Below the pieces are notes generated by a model. That model worked only from the letters and a program-made list of their open reading frames with translations, searched no databases and was not told the origin of the DNA. Below are positions 47,745-56,815 of a stretch of 64,000 nucleotides of DNA, piece by piece. Source of the DNA: Pseudomonas sediminis (GTDB lineage: Bacteria; Pseudomonadota; Gammaproteobacteria; Pseudomonadales; Pseudomonadaceae); NCBI RefSeq assembly GCF_002741105.1, contig NZ_NIQU01000003.1:376883-440882 (forward strand). The letters are read 5' to 3'. How positions within the stretch are numbered: the stretch's first letter is position 1; every line of letters begins with the position of its first letter. The translations under genes and the position numbers were made by a program.

Positions 47745-48152
47745 TCAGGAGTCAGCAGCCGAGGGCGCTTCAGCCAGCCAGGCCACTGCACACAAGGCTA
47801 GCGCAGCCAGATTGGTCGAAAGCGGATTGAACGCCTGAATCAACAGATGGGGGCTCAGCAGCGCAACATCAAGCAGCAGCATCAGCAATACCGCGCCCGC
47901 GACCAACAAGGGCCAACGATGGCGACGCACCGTGAGCAGCAGGACACCCAGGAAAATCTCGGCCACGCCGCCAATGATCGCGATCACTTGTGGCGCGAAC
48001 AACGGATGGTCTGGCAAGTGATGGGCCCCGATCATCGCCACCTCATCAGGACTGAGCCAGAGAATCTTCGGTGCCAGCCCATGCCAGATGAACACCAACG
48101 CCAAGGCCAGCCGAGCGAGCCAGGCAATCTGCGCCAGACGCGCCTCAGTCAT
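47745..48152 (-). CDS. DoxX-like small membrane protein
   Basis: The 135-residue product has four hydrophobic helices. The first reads LARLALALVFIWHGLAPKIL and later ones include QVIAIIGGVAEIFLGVLLL, as in DoxX-like families. I prefer the ATG at 48152, which overlaps the upstream gene by eight bases, to the frame extension upstream. DoxX-type proteins are often linked with thiol or redox enzymes, and the adjacent DCC-family gene fits that pattern. No function can be assigned. Confidence 0.75.
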   Translation of the reverse strand: MTEARLAQIAWLARLALALVFIWHGLAPKILWLSPDEVAMIGAHHLPDHPLFAPQVIAIIGGVAEIFLGVLLLTVRRHRWPLLVAGAVLLMLLLDVALLSPHLLIQAFNPLSTNLAALALCAVAWLAEAPSAADS

Positions 48153-48579
48153 GCAGGAAGCGCTCGGCATGGTCGGCGCTGGGCAAAAGGCAGACCTCAT
48201 GCCGACCGAACAGACGGTAGCGATTCAGCGCGATGCGGTCATAACACCAATCGCGCAACGGGCGCGGAACCAGGCGCAGCCAGGCGAGCGCACGCCAGGG
48301 CTGGGGCAGGCGAGCAAGAATGCGCAGCAGCGCGTTCGAGCGTACATGCAGCCCCGCCTCATCGATCAGCGCCATGGTGTCGAAACGGTCCGTCGGCAGC
48401 CCATACCAGGTCAACAATGCCTGGCCTTGCGCCGATTGCACCGAAGCCAGACGAAATTGGCGCTGGCGGTCATGCCGAATGAGGAACTTCGCCCAGCCAT
48501 TGCAGAGCTTGCAGACCCCGTCGAACAGGACCACGCGCTCGCCTGCAGCAGGGCCGGGCGGTAGCGTTTGCCTGCTCAT
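48145..48579 (-). CDS. Thiol-disulfide oxidoreductase DCC family protein (DUF393)
   Basis: The 144-residue product has the family motif VLFDGVCKLCNGWAKFL, with a DxxCxxC signature, and C-terminal segments RPLRDWCYDRIALNRYRLFG. The DCC family is predicted to be redox active; no reaction is established. It starts in an ATGA overlap with the stop of the DUF1287 gene upstream and runs eight bases into the DoxX-like gene, so these three genes are tightly coupled. Confidence 0.83.
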   Translation of the reverse strand: MSRQTLPPGPAAGERVVLFDGVCKLCNGWAKFLIRHDRQRQFRLASVQSAQGQALLTWYGLPTDRFDTMALIDEAGLHVRSNALLRILARLPQPWRALAWLRLVPRPLRDWCYDRIALNRYRLFGRHEVCLLPSADHAERFLHD

Positions 48580-49166
48580 TGAGCCGCGCTCGCCTGCTGC
48601 GCCAGCGGGCGGTAATGGCCGGTGATGCGGTAGGCGAACAGAATGTCCTCCTCCTGCGTGCCCCGGCCGATGTTGTGCAGCACTAGCGGTGTGCCTGTTG
48701 CAGCCTGACGATCACTGACGATGCCGATATGGGTAAGGCCACGCCCCAGATCCCAGGTAACGATATCGCCGGCACGGTAGGCCGAAGCATCATCCTCGAC
48801 CGCAAGCGCCCAGCCCTGACGCTTGAACCAGGTCATCAGGTTGGGCACGCGGCGGTGATCGATGTTGCTGTCCGGGCGACTCAGCCCCCAGTTCTTAGGA
48901 TAGGCGGCGAAGTTGCCGCGCATGTCGCGATGCACCGCCTCCTGGAGATCCAGCCCCTGCTGACGCAGCGCGCGGATCACCACGTCAGTGCAGACGCCGG
49001 TGACCATCGGTACGTCGCCGCCCGGATAGCTCAGCGTGCGGTAGGCCGGGTCATAACCCAAGGTCACGCCAACCTGCGTACGCGCATCGAGCACCAGCTT
49101 GTCAGCCTCTATGGCTTGCGCGCCAAACGCCAGCGACCAAGCCAACAGTAGAACCAGCATGCGCAT
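48576..49166 (-). CDS. DUF1287 periplasmic protein (NlpC/P60-like)
   Basis: The 196-residue product has a signal peptide (LLLAWSLAFGAQA) and a DUF1287 domain with VTGVCTDVVIRALRQQGLDL, where the Cys would be the NlpC/P60-type nucleophile, and HRRVPNLMTWFKRQGW, GDIVTWDLGRGLTHIGIVSD and PLVLHNIG with the His residues. It may cleave or bind cell-wall peptides, but no activity is known to me. It starts at an ATG with GGAG six bases upstream and heads the DUF1287-DCC-DoxX overlapped group. Confidence 0.82.
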   Translation of the reverse strand: MRMLVLLLAWSLAFGAQAIEADKLVLDARTQVGVTLGYDPAYRTLSYPGGDVPMVTGVCTDVVIRALRQQGLDLQEAVHRDMRGNFAAYPKNWGLSRPDSNIDHRRVPNLMTWFKRQGWALAVEDDASAYRAGDIVTWDLGRGLTHIGIVSDRQAATGTPLVLHNIGRGTQEEDILFAYRITGHYRPLAQQASAAQ

Positions 49167-49175
49167 TTCGATCTC

Positions 49176-50291
49176 CTATCGACTCAAGGGGTAAAGCAAC
49201 TCTTCCTTGTACCCCGCCCAGACCCGCACGGCATCGGGGAAGGCATCATCCAGCGCCACGTCACCACTGTCGACCAGCAGCGGCCGGCCCTCCAGCGTCG
49301 CCAGCTTGCGCTTGGTGGCCACCACACGCAGGCGCTCCAAGCCGATGGCGCGCAGCACACGCGGGCTGATCTGCTGATTGCCACGGCCGACAATATGGCC
49401 CTGACCGCCGATTGCGGTCACCAGCAGGTAAGTCGGGTGCCCGTCGACCAGGTCGAACAGCTCGGTTTCGTTGACGTCACGCGCAATCACCTGCCCCGCT
49501 TCGATCACATCGACGCCCAGCAAGGTGGTTTCCAGCCCCAGGTTCTGCGCCAGGCCGTGCAGGGTCGAGCCTGGGCCGAACACGTAGCGCGCGTCTGGCT
49601 CCCACTCCGCCTCCAGCCAGGCGGCGAGATCGGCCAGCACCAACTCTTCGGACTCCACGCCACCCTGCTTGACTGCCTGCACGTAACCGCCCTCCTGCGG
49701 CACGCACAGTTCGCCATACCAGCGTGCGGTGACACGGCCTTCACGCAGGGCGCTCTCATCGATATCACGCACTTCGCCGCTGGCCAATCGCACCAGGCCG
49801 CCGTCTACCAGGCGCGCCGTCAGTTCGCCCGCGGCTCGCGGGCTGATGGCATAGACGCCGGACTGGATCTTCACCCCTGCAGGAATGCCCAACACCGGCT
49901 GCCCGTCCCTGACAGCGGCGCAAACATCGCGCGCGGTACCGTCGCCACCGGCGAAGAGAATAAACGCAACACCGGCGTCCTGCAGTTGCCGCACCGCACG
50001 CTGGGTATCTTCGGCGGTGGTCGCACCTTCGCTCAACTCACCCAGCAAACGATGTTCGAAGCCCATCTGCGCCAAAAGATCGCCACCCATGGCGCCGGGG
50101 TAGCTGACGAACTCAATGCGCTCTTGCAGGGTCAACAACTGCTCAAGCGCAGTGCGCGTACGTTGTGCAGCTTTTGGCTCGACACCCAGAGCCAGCGCCT
50201 GCTCGGCCATGCCGTCGCTGCCCTTGAACGCTGCCGGGCCACCCAGGCCGGCCAGCGGGTTGATGATCAGACCAATATGAAAACGCGACAT
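49176..50291 (-). CDS. ATP-NAD kinase-like protein (COG3199 type)
   Basis: The 371-residue protein has the NAD/diacylglycerol-kinase-fold motif FAGGDGTARDVCAAV near residue 110, an N-terminal IGLIINPLAGLGGPAAFKGS and a C-terminal GGQGHIVGRGNQQISPRVLR. The group is related to NAD kinase and AcoX; the substrate is not established. The ATG at 50291 was chosen because the fold starts there and AGGAA is nearby; the longer frame reads into a repeat element. It lies nine bases upstream of the DUF1287 gene. Confidence 0.83.
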   Translation of the reverse strand: MSRFHIGLIINPLAGLGGPAAFKGSDGMAEQALALGVEPKAAQRTRTALEQLLTLQERIEFVSYPGAMGGDLLAQMGFEHRLLGELSEGATTAEDTQRAVRQLQDAGVAFILFAGGDGTARDVCAAVRDGQPVLGIPAGVKIQSGVYAISPRAAGELTARLVDGGLVRLASGEVRDIDESALREGRVTARWYGELCVPQEGGYVQAVKQGGVESEELVLADLAAWLEAEWEPDARYVFGPGSTLHGLAQNLGLETTLLGVDVIEAGQVIARDVNETELFDLVDGHPTYLLVTAIGGQGHIVGRGNQQISPRVLRAIGLERLRVVATKRKLATLEGRPLLVDSGDVALDDAFPDAVRVWAGYKEELLYPLSR

Positions 50292-50373
50292 GAGTTCCTC
50301 GTTCCACACAGGCTGGCACGCAGCCTGCAATACGATTTTTGCACTGTGTTTTGTGACGGAGTTCCGCCGTCTT

Positions 50374-50514
50374 GGAATCTGTTTAAAGTATTTCGAGCTA
50401 GAGCCAGGCAAGGCGAAATCGGGCGAGCAAGCGAGTTTACGAGTAGTAAATGAGCTTTCTGAGCCCGATTTCAACGCAGCATGGCCGACGTGCAACAGAC
50501 TTCGAGCAGGTTCC
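50374..50514. repeat. MITE-like intergenic repeat, copy C (variant family)
   Basis: The ends GGAATCTGTTTAAAGT and, on the other strand, GGAACCTGCTCGAAGT are inverted repeats with 12 of 16 matches. The core at 50436-50455 matches the core of copies A and B nearly perfectly. The internal arms are GAAATCGGGC (50415-50424) and GCCCGATTTC (50463-50472), which pair fully but differ from AAAACAGGC/GCCTGTTTT in the other copies. No clear target duplication is seen. It separates the NAD-kinase-like gene from a small divergent gene. Confidence 0.7.
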
Positions 50515-50580
50515 TAATTGTCACCGCGCCTTCATCTGGATGTCCCAGACTGGCGCACACCACTGATGAGGAGACAGGCC

Positions 50581-50754
50581 ATGAGCTTGCAAGACAACGC
50601 CGCCCAATGTCCCGCCACCGCGCAACAGCAGGAACCGGTGGGCGGTTTTATCATCGACGGCCAAGGCCGCGAAGTGCCCATTACCGAAGACATGATCCAA
50701 GAGGCCTGTGACGCCCTGGAAGAAAGTCGCCAGCGCGTCAGCCAGCAGGCGTGA
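50581..50754 (+). CDS. Small conserved hypothetical protein
   Basis: The 57-residue product starts at an ATG with GAGGAG upstream. It contains GGFIIDGQGREVPITEDMIQ and a C-terminal helix ACDALEESRQRVSQQA. It lacks a known domain or membrane helix. A short gene in this place is, I believe, conserved in related pseudomonads, supporting reality. No function can be given. Confidence 0.7.
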   Translation: MSLQDNAAQCPATAQQQEPVGGFIIDGQGREVPITEDMIQEACDALEESRQRVSQQA

Positions 50755-50795
50755 ATCCGCTGCGCTGGGCTCTCAACGTGCCCAGCGCGCATACC

Positions 50796-51191
50796 TTACT
50801 CGCTCGGCACCAGTTTCAACGACAGTGAGTTGATGCAGTAGCGCAACCCGGTCGGGCGTGGGCCATCGGGGAACACATGCCCCAGGTGCGCGTCGCATTT
50901 GGCGCATTTGACTTCGATGCGATGCATGCCATGGCTGTAATCGTCGAGGCTGGCGATCACCTCGTCATTGATCGGCTGAAAATAGCTCGGCCAACCGCTG
51001 CCCGAGTCGTATTTCGCGTCCGAGTCGAACAGCGCCTCGCCACAGCAGGCGCAGTGGTAGATGCCAGGGGTTTTGCTGTCGTGATAAGCGCCGGTGAACG
51101 GCCGCTCAGTGCCGCCCAGTCGGCAGACATGAAACTGCTCATCGGTCAGCTCTTCGCGCCAGCTATCCAGGGGTTTGTCGACTTTATCCAC
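50796..51191 (-). CDS. msrB: Peptide methionine-(R)-sulfoxide reductase
   Basis: MsrB reduces the R-form of methionine sulfoxide in proteins. The 131-residue product has two zinc-binding CxxC motifs (CACCGEALF and [12 protein letters not shown]), [11 protein letters not shown], and the catalytic Cys in RYCINSLSL. Translation starts with GTG at 51191, with GGAGG ten bases upstream, giving the family N-terminus [19 protein letters not shown]. The open frame to 51404 is not family-like. It diverges from alaA. Confidence 0.95.
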   Translation of the reverse strand: MDKVDKPLDSWREELTDEQFHVCRLGGTERPFTGAYHDSKTPGIYHCACCGEALFDSDAKYDSGSGWPSYFQPINDEVIASLDDYSHGMHRIEVKCAKCDAHLGHVFPDGPRPTGLRYCINSLSLKLVPSE

Positions 51192-51469
51192 GAACGGAGT
51201 TCCTCCTCGGTAATGGGCGATACGCGGCGTTACAGGCTGCGCCAGCGCCTGGTGGCAACCGCTGCCAAAGCGAGCGGTGTGCGACTGCTCGGTCACTGTG
51301 CACCCTGTGGCAGGCCAGAAAAAAGCCGGGCGGATACCTTTGCCGCGCTCAGGGCGCCACGTATGATTCGACCCCAGTCTGTCACCCGCGTTACAGGCTG
51401 CCAAGATTCCCCGTCGAGAGAATTTTGCAGCGTATTTGCGTGGGCTCTCCTTAGCTCGGGATTCCTTAC

Positions 51470-52681
51470 ATGCAGGTCAGCAAATCGAACAAGCTCGCCA
51501 ACGTCTGCTACGACATTCGTGGGCCGGTGCTCAAGCACGCCAAGCGTCTGGAAGAGGAAGGCCATCGCATCCTCAAGCTGAACATCGGCAACCCGGCGCC
51601 GTTCGGTTTCGAGGCACCGGAAGAAATCCTTCAGGACGTCATCCGCAACCTGCCCACCGCTCAAGGCTACAGCGACTCCAAAGGCCTATTCAGCGCTCGC
51701 AAGGCGGTGATGCAGTATTACCAGCAGAAGCAGGTCGAAGGCGTCGGCATCGAAGACATCTACCTCGGCAACGGCGTGTCCGAGCTGATCGTCATGGCCA
51801 TGCAGGCGCTGCTCAACAACGGTGACGAGGTACTCATCCCGGCACCCGACTACCCGCTGTGGACCGCCGCCGTGGCGCTGTCCGGCGGCAAGCCGGTGCA
51901 CTACCTGTGCGACGAGCAGGCCGGCTGGTTCCCGGACATCGCCGACATGCGCGCCAAGATCACGCCCAATACCAAGGCCCTGGTGCTGATCAACCCGAAC
52001 AACCCCACCGGCGCGGTGTATTCGAAGGAAGTGCTGCTGGATATCGTCGAACTGGCACGCCAGCACAACCTGGTGATCTTCTCCGACGAGATCTACGACA
52101 AGATCCTCTACGACGAGGCCGTGCACATCAGCACCGCCTCGCTGGCCCCGGACGTTCTCTGCCTGACCTTCAACGGCCTGTCCAAGAGCTACCGCGTGGC
52201 CGGTTTCCGCTCTGGCTGGGTGGCCATCTCCGGGCCCAAACACAGGGCGCAGAGCTACATCGAAGGCCTGGATATCCTGGCCAACATGCGCCTGTGCGCC
52301 AACGTGCCAAGCCAGCATGCGATCCAGACCGCACTCGGTGGCTACCAGAGCATCAACGACCTGGTACTGCCCAACGGCCGCCTGCTGGAGCAGCGCAACC
52401 GTACCTGGGAGCTGCTCAACGACATCCCCGGGGTGAGCTGCGTCAAACCAATGGGCGCGCTGTACGCCTTCCCGAAGATCGACCCGAAGGTCTGCCCGAT
52501 CCACAATGACGAGAAGTTCGTCCTCGACCTGCTGCTTTCCGAGAAGCTGCTGATCGTCCAGGGCACCGCTTTCAACTGGCCGTGGCCGGATCACTTCCGC
52601 GTGGTCACCCTGCCCCGCGTCGACGATCTGGAGCAGGCCATCGGCCGTATCGGCAACTTCCTCAAGGGATACAGCCAGTAA
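51470..52681 (+). CDS. alaA: Alanine aminotransferase AlaA (class I PLP enzyme)
   Basis: The 403-residue enzyme converts pyruvate and glutamate to alanine and 2-oxoglutarate. It matches AlaA (YfbQ) through [20 protein letters not shown] at the start, [31 protein letters not shown] and [17 protein letters not shown], with the PLP Lys in the SKS motif. The C-terminus [18 protein letters not shown] is normal. A small hypothetical gene follows after six bases and may be co-transcribed. Confidence 0.93.
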   Translation: MQVSKSNKLANVCYDIRGPVLKHAKRLEEEGHRILKLNIGNPAPFGFEAPEEILQDVIRNLPTAQGYSDSKGLFSARKAVMQYYQQKQVEGVGIEDIYLGNGVSELIVMAMQALLNNGDEVLIPAPDYPLWTAAVALSGGKPVHYLCDEQAGWFPDIADMRAKITPNTKALVLINPNNPTGAVYSKEVLLDIVELARQHNLVIFSDEIYDKILYDEAVHISTASLAPDVLCLTFNGLSKSYRVAGFRSGWVAISGPKHRAQSYIEGLDILANMRLCANVPSQHAIQTALGGYQSINDLVLPNGRLLEQRNRTWELLNDIPGVSCVKPMGALYAFPKIDPKVCPIHNDEKFVLDLLLSEKLLIVQGTAFNWPWPDHFRVVTLPRVDDLEQAIGRIGNFLKGYSQ

Positions 52682-52687
52682 GCCGAC

Positions 52688-53134
52688 ATGGACCTGCAGA
52701 TAGACGACTTCTACAAGGACGCCGCCAGCGGCCTGCTCATGCTCTACCAGGCCTTCCCGCGCAAGATGGCGCTGTACGTGGAAGACCTGATAGGGCGCGA
52801 GGAGCCGGACGAATTCGGCCTGCCGAGCAAGCGTCACCAGGCCTGCCTGGGTGCACTGTTGTGGCTGGCCGAAGAAGGCTATCTGCGTTTCGAGTCGACC
52901 ATCGCCTATGACGCACTGGATCAGGCCGTGTTGACCGAGAAGGGTTTTCTGCGCCTGTCGCGCGCGATTCCCCATGCCCTGCGCGAAGGTGAAGTGTTGC
53001 CGCCGAGCGTGCGCCGCGTCCATGCCACACTAGCCTTTCAGCTGCGCGAGGCCCTGGCCCAGCAGCACGGTGAGCGCACTGCCCGCCTCACTCGCCTGCT
53101 GTTCGAGAGCACGTTACACGGCCAAGAGACATAG
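52688..53134 (+). CDS. Conserved hypothetical protein downstream of alaA
   Basis: The 148-residue product begins MDLQIDDFYKDAASGLLMLY and has QAFPRKMALYVEDLIGREEP, GLPSKRHQACLGALLWLAEE and a C-terminal helix LTRLLFEST. It has no signal or membrane segment. I do not recognise a named family, though I recall such a gene between alaA and htpX in other pseudomonads. The six-base gap after alaA supports one operon. Confidence 0.75.
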   Translation: MDLQIDDFYKDAASGLLMLYQAFPRKMALYVEDLIGREEPDEFGLPSKRHQACLGALLWLAEEGYLRFESTIAYDALDQAVLTEKGFLRLSRAIPHALREGEVLPPSVRRVHATLAFQLREALAQQHGERTARLTRLLFESTLHGQET

Positions 53135-53151
53135 TTTGAAATAGTCGCTGG

Positions 53152-53180
53152 TTGAAAGCCCCAGGGGGGCGCCCTTATAT
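53152..53180 (+). promoter_or_regulatory. Possible sigma-32 heat-shock promoter of htpX
   Basis: TTGAAA is followed after 14 bases by CCCTTATAT, resembling the RpoH pattern (CTTGAAA and CCCCATNT). It lies about 50 bases before the htpX start, and htpX is heat-shock controlled in E. coli. The match is partial. Confidence 0.4.
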
Positions 53181-53228
53181 AGCCGGCATTACTCGTACGT
53201 CTTTCCCCGTGAGGAGTCCGTTCACACC

Positions 53229-54101
53229 ATGATGCGCATTATGTTGTTCCTGGCCACCAACCTGGCGGTTCTGGTTATCGCCAGCATCACCCTCAAACTG
53301 CTGGGGGTCGATCGGTTCACCGGCCAGAACCATGGCAGCCTGCTGATCTTCTGCGCCGTGTTCGGTTTCGCCGGTTCGCTGGTCTCGCTGTTCCTGTCCA
53401 AGTGGATGGCGAAGATGAGCACCGGCACGCAGATCATCACCCAGCCGCGCACCCGTCACGAACAGTGGCTGCTGCAGACCGTCGAGGAGCTGTCCCGTGA
53501 AGCCGGCATCAAGATGCCGGAAGTCGGTATCTTCCCGGCCTACGAGTCCAACGCCTTCGCCACCGGCTGGAACAAGAACGACGCGCTGGTCGCCGTCAGC
53601 CAGGGTCTGCTCGAGCGCTTCTCGCCTGATGAAGTGCGCGCGGTGCTGGCCCACGAGATCGGCCACGTGGCCAACGGCGACATGGTCACCTTGGCACTGA
53701 TCCAGGGCGTGGTGAACACCTTCGTGATGTTCTTCGCGCGCATCTTCGGTAACTTCGTCGACAAGGCGATCCTGAAGAATGAAGACGGCCACGGTATCGG
53801 CTACTTCGTCGCGACCATCTTCGCCGAGCTGGTGCTGGGTATCCTGGCCAGCATCATCGTCATGTGGTTCTCGCGCAAACGTGAGTACAAGGCTGATGAA
53901 GCCGGCGCCCGCCTGGCCGGTACCGGCGCCATGATCGCCGCGCTGCAGCGTCTGCGCGCCGAGCAAGGCGTTCCGGTGCAGATGCCCGACAGCCTGACTG
54001 CCTTCGGCATCAACGGCGGCCTGAAGAACGGCCTGGCCGGTCTGCTGATGAGCCACCCGCCGCTGGAGGATCGCATCGAGGCGCTGCGCCGCCGCGGCTG
54101 A
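53229..54101 (+). CDS. htpX: Membrane zinc metalloprotease HtpX
   Basis: HtpX degrades misfolded inner-membrane proteins together with FtsH. The 290-residue product has N-terminal helices at about residues 3-25 and 37-55, the zinc motif HEIGH at 142-146, further hydrophobic segments at about 157-180 and 190-213, and the third-ligand region KADEAGA with its Glu. Length and order match E. coli HtpX. It ends at a strong terminator. Confidence 0.96.
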   Translation: MMRIMLFLATNLAVLVIASITLKLLGVDRFTGQNHGSLLIFCAVFGFAGSLVSLFLSKWMAKMSTGTQIITQPRTRHEQWLLQTVEELSREAGIKMPEVGIFPAYESNAFATGWNKNDALVAVSQGLLERFSPDEVRAVLAHEIGHVANGDMVTLALIQGVVNTFVMFFARIFGNFVDKAILKNEDGHGIGYFVATIFAELVLGILASIIVMWFSRKREYKADEAGARLAGTGAMIAALQRLRAEQGVPVQMPDSLTAFGINGGLKNGLAGLLMSHPPLEDRIEALRRRG

Positions 54102-54116
54102 TCGAAACCGCAAAAC

Positions 54117-54143
54117 AAAAGGCGACCTCAGGGTCGCCTTTTT
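54117..54143. terminator. Bidirectional terminator between htpX and tpm
   Basis: AAAAGGCGACC and GGTCGCCTTTT pair around a short loop between converging genes. Confidence 0.9.
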
Positions 54144-54157
54144 CATTGCTCGCTGCT

Positions 54158-54814
54158 TTAACGGCGCGCCAGGTGAAACACCACTTCCTCCACCGCCTCG
54201 AGCTGATTCTCGACAAACCGCGGGTTGCCGCTCAGCACATCCTTGCGCTCCAGCTCATGCGGCACCCAACCTGGCGTGAAGCGCTGCTCGACCTCGGCGT
54301 CCTCGACCGAGAACGGCGGGCCATCCATGCGTTGCTGGTCGTACACCAGGGTCACCAGCAGGCCCTGACAGGCCGGCGGCAGAATCGCCTGCAGGTGAGC
54401 GGCGTAGCGCTCGCGCATCTCCGGCGGCAGCGCGATCAGCGCCGCGCGGTCATAGAACGCTTGGCACCCGGCAACGTCGTCACGGCTCAGGGCGAAAAAG
54501 TCGCCGCAGAGAATACGTAGCTTGCCGGCCTGATAGATCTTGAACGCTCCCTGCTGCGAGATCTGTGGCTGTACATCACGTTCGGCGAAAAAATCCTCCA
54601 CGGCGCGCTCGGCCAGTTCGACACCAATCACGGTGTGGCCCTGTTCCGCCAGCCAGGCCAGGTCTAGGCTCTTGCCACACAGCGGCACCAGCACCGCCGC
54701 CTGTTCGGCGAGCCCAAGCCGAGCCCAGTGCCGGCGCAGGTAACCGTTGACCTTCTCCTGATGAAAGCCGATTTGGCTGCGCGCCCAACGCTCCTGCCAG
54801 AACGCCTCGTGCAT
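54158..54814 (-). CDS. tpm: Thiopurine S-methyltransferase
   Basis: The 218-residue SAM-dependent enzyme matches bacterial TPMT, which methylates thiopurines and, in pseudomonads, has been linked to selenium and tellurium detoxification. It begins [20 protein letters not shown] and has [20 protein letters not shown] with the SAM-binding residues, [17 protein letters not shown] and [16 protein letters not shown] C-terminal sequence. The ATG at 54814 has GGAGG upstream; the frame extension is not family-like. It diverges from the dioxygenase gene. Confidence 0.92.
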   Translation of the reverse strand: MHEAFWQERWARSQIGFHQEKVNGYLRRHWARLGLAEQAAVLVPLCGKSLDLAWLAEQGHTVIGVELAERAVEDFFAERDVQPQISQQGAFKIYQAGKLRILCGDFFALSRDDVAGCQAFYDRAALIALPPEMRERYAAHLQAILPPACQGLLVTLVYDQQRMDGPPFSVEDAEVEQRFTPGWVPHELERKDVLSGNPRFVENQLEAVEEVVFHLARR

Positions 54815-54919
54815 GAGTGAAACCTCCACAAATTCGATAGGAATGCTCAACTATTTATGCTGGAAGTCGATAGGTCCAGCAACGAAGATGGCGACATCCT
54901 ACTTCAGGAGCTGATCGTC

Positions 54920-55687
54920 ATGCTGCCCTCACTGTTCATATCCCACGGTTCGCCCATGCTGGCCCTGGACCCAGGTGCCAGCGGCCCCGCACTGGCCAGG
55001 CTGGCCGCCGAGCTGCCCAGGCCCAAGGCGATCGTGGTGGTGTCGGCGCACTGGGAAAGCGAGCAACTGCTGCTGACGGCGGGCGAGCATCCGCAGACCT
55101 GGCACGATTTCGGCGGCTTTCCGGCGCCCTTGTACGCTGTGCAGTATCCTGCTCCCGGCGCACCAGAACTGGCCAAGGAGATCGCGGAGCAATTGAATCA
55201 CGCGGGCCTGCCGGCAGCGCTCGATGCCCGGCGCCCATTCGATCATGGCGCCTGGGTTCCGTTGTCGCTGATGTATCCGCAAGCCGATATCCCCGTGGTG
55301 CAGCTTTCGCTACCCAGCCGCCTTGGCCCCGAGCAGCAGACGCGTGTGGGTCGTGCACTGAGCAGCCTGCGTGAACAAGGCATATTACTTATCGGCTCCG
55401 GCAGCATCACCCACAACCTCGGCGAGCTCGATTGGCGCGCCGGCCCCGACGTCATCACGCCCTGGGCCAAGGAGTTTCGCGACTGGGTGGTGGAAAAGCT
55501 CGAAGCGAACGACGAAGAGGCCTTGCACCACTACCGCCGGCAGGCACCCAACGCCGTACGTAACCATCCCAGCGAAGAACACCTGCTACCGCTGTTCTTC
55601 GCTCGTGGCGCAGGCGAAGCCTTTTCCGTGATTCACGCAGGCTTCACCTACGGCGCACTGGGTATGGACATCTATCGCTTCGACTAG
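54920..55687 (+). CDS. DODA-type extradiol dioxygenase (LigB/YgiD family)
   Basis: The 255-residue protein starts MLPSLFISHGSPMLALDP and has VVVSAHWESEQLLLTAGEHP, RRPFDHGAWVPLSLMYP and GSGSITHNLGELD. These are the His and Glu motifs binding the metal in DODA-type class III extradiol dioxygenases, such as E. coli YgiD. The natural aromatic substrate is unknown. The ATG at 54920 has AGGAG nine bases upstream. Its stop overlaps the converging TetR gene by four bases. Confidence 0.85.
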   Translation: MLPSLFISHGSPMLALDPGASGPALARLAAELPRPKAIVVVSAHWESEQLLLTAGEHPQTWHDFGGFPAPLYAVQYPAPGAPELAKEIAEQLNHAGLPAALDARRPFDHGAWVPLSLMYPQADIPVVQLSLPSRLGPEQQTRVGRALSSLREQGILLIGSGSITHNLGELDWRAGPDVITPWAKEFRDWVVEKLEANDEEALHHYRRQAPNAVRNHPSEEHLLPLFFARGAGEAFSVIHAGFTYGALGMDIYRFD

Positions 55688-56268
55688 TCGCTGCTTTTCA
55701 CGCTGTCCCAGGCGATCTGCGCCAGCAGCTCACGGCATTCACCCAGCTCGCTCTGGGTGCGGCCGGCCAGCCAGTTCCGCGCCAGGTCATGCGTCGGGCC
55801 TATCACCACCGAGGCAAAACAGTCATCCGGCAGCGCCTTGAACAGCCCCTGCAGGCGGTACTCGGCGAGCGCCGTGAGAATCTGCGCGAAATGCTGACGA
55901 TTGGCTTCGCGCAGGGCTTCGCCCATCTCCCCCGCTTCGACCCGACTGCGGCTGTGCAGGATGAAGCGCGCCCAATCCGGATTGGCCACCACCCAGTCGA
56001 TGTAGCTGGTCACCAGCAACTTGACGCAAGCCTCGGCGCTGGTCGTGCTGGCAAATCCGCGCTGCAGCAGGTCGGCGTACTGCGCGGTACCGGCCATATA
56101 GAGCGCGGCGATGATCCGCTCCTTGTTACCGAAGTGGTGATACAGACTGCCGATGCTCGCGCCAGAGCGGTCACGAATCATCTCGATGGTGGTGACATCG
56201 ACGCCGTGCTCGGTAAAGCACGCCAGTGCAGCCTGCAGAATCTCATCTTTGCGTGATGGACGAGCCAT
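55684..56268 (-). CDS. TetR-family transcriptional regulator
   Basis: The 194-residue protein has a TetR DNA-binding domain, with MARPSRKDEILQAALACFTE and the helix-turn-helix TTIEMIRDRSGASIGSLYHHFG, then a helical ligand domain. It is divergent from the DUF4442 gene. A perfect palindrome, CTAGAA-TATTT-TTCTAG, lies 15 bases upstream of its start and is the likely operator, so it probably controls itself and the neighbour. The ligand is unknown. Confidence 0.9.
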   Translation of the reverse strand: MARPSRKDEILQAALACFTEHGVDVTTIEMIRDRSGASIGSLYHHFGNKERIIAALYMAGTAQYADLLQRGFASTTSAEACVKLLVTSYIDWVVANPDWARFILHSRSRVEAGEMGEALREANRQHFAQILTALAEYRLQGLFKALPDDCFASVVIGPTHDLARNWLAGRTQSELGECRELLAQIAWDSVKSSD

Positions 56269-56282
56269 ACCGCTCCTTATGA

Positions 56283-56299
56283 CTAGAATATTTTTCTAG
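56283..56299. promoter_or_regulatory. Candidate TetR operator
   Basis: CTAGAA and TTCTAG are perfect inverted repeats with a five-base AT spacer, placed in the gap between divergent tetR and DUF4442 genes. Size and position fit a TetR dimer site. Confidence 0.7.
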
Positions 56300-56371
56300 A
56301 ATAACTTTCTAATCCTCGTATACTGCTCCGGCGCGCGCTCATCTTCAATCGCAAACACTCAGGAGAAAGTC

Positions 56372-56809
56372 ATGAGTCAGATGTTGCAGATGTTCCAGCA
56401 GGTCGGTGCTACCCAGTTCAGCACGATGATCGGTCAGGTCGCCCCCTACTTCGCCAGCATCGCCCCGCAAATGGTCGAGCTGCGTCCAGGCTATGCCGAG
56501 GTCCGCTTCGCCAAACGCCGCGAAGTACTGAATCATATAGGCACCGTGCACGCTATCGCGCTGTGCAATGCTGCCGAGCTTGCCGCCGGCAGCATGACCG
56601 ACGCCTCCATTCCCGCTGGTTGCCGCTGGATTCCCAAGGGCATGACAGTGGAATACCTGGCAAAGGCCGATGGCGACATCCGCACGGTAGCCGATGGCAG
56701 CGAGGTGAACTGGGGGCAGACCGGAGACGTCAAGGTGCCAGTAATGGCCTACGTCGGTGAAAAGCCGGTGTTTCGCGCCGAGATCACCATGTACGTCAGC
56801 CAGGCCTGA
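56372..56809 (+). CDS. Hotdog-fold DUF4442 protein
   Basis: The 145-residue protein fits a hotdog fold of the DUF4442/YiiD-like thioesterase group: VELRPGYAEVRFAKRREVLN, HIGTVHAIALCNAAELAAG with the usual central helix, and a later strand KPVFRAEITMYVSQA. Members are thought to act on acyl-CoA-type thioesters, but activity is not established. An AGGAG site precedes the ATG. It is under the probable control of the divergent TetR regulator and is followed by a hairpin facing acuI. Confidence 0.85.
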   Translation: MSQMLQMFQQVGATQFSTMIGQVAPYFASIAPQMVELRPGYAEVRFAKRREVLNHIGTVHAIALCNAAELAAGSMTDASIPAGCRWIPKGMTVEYLAKADGDIRTVADGSEVNWGQTGDVKVPVMAYVGEKPVFRAEITMYVSQA

Positions 56810-56815
56810 AATGCA

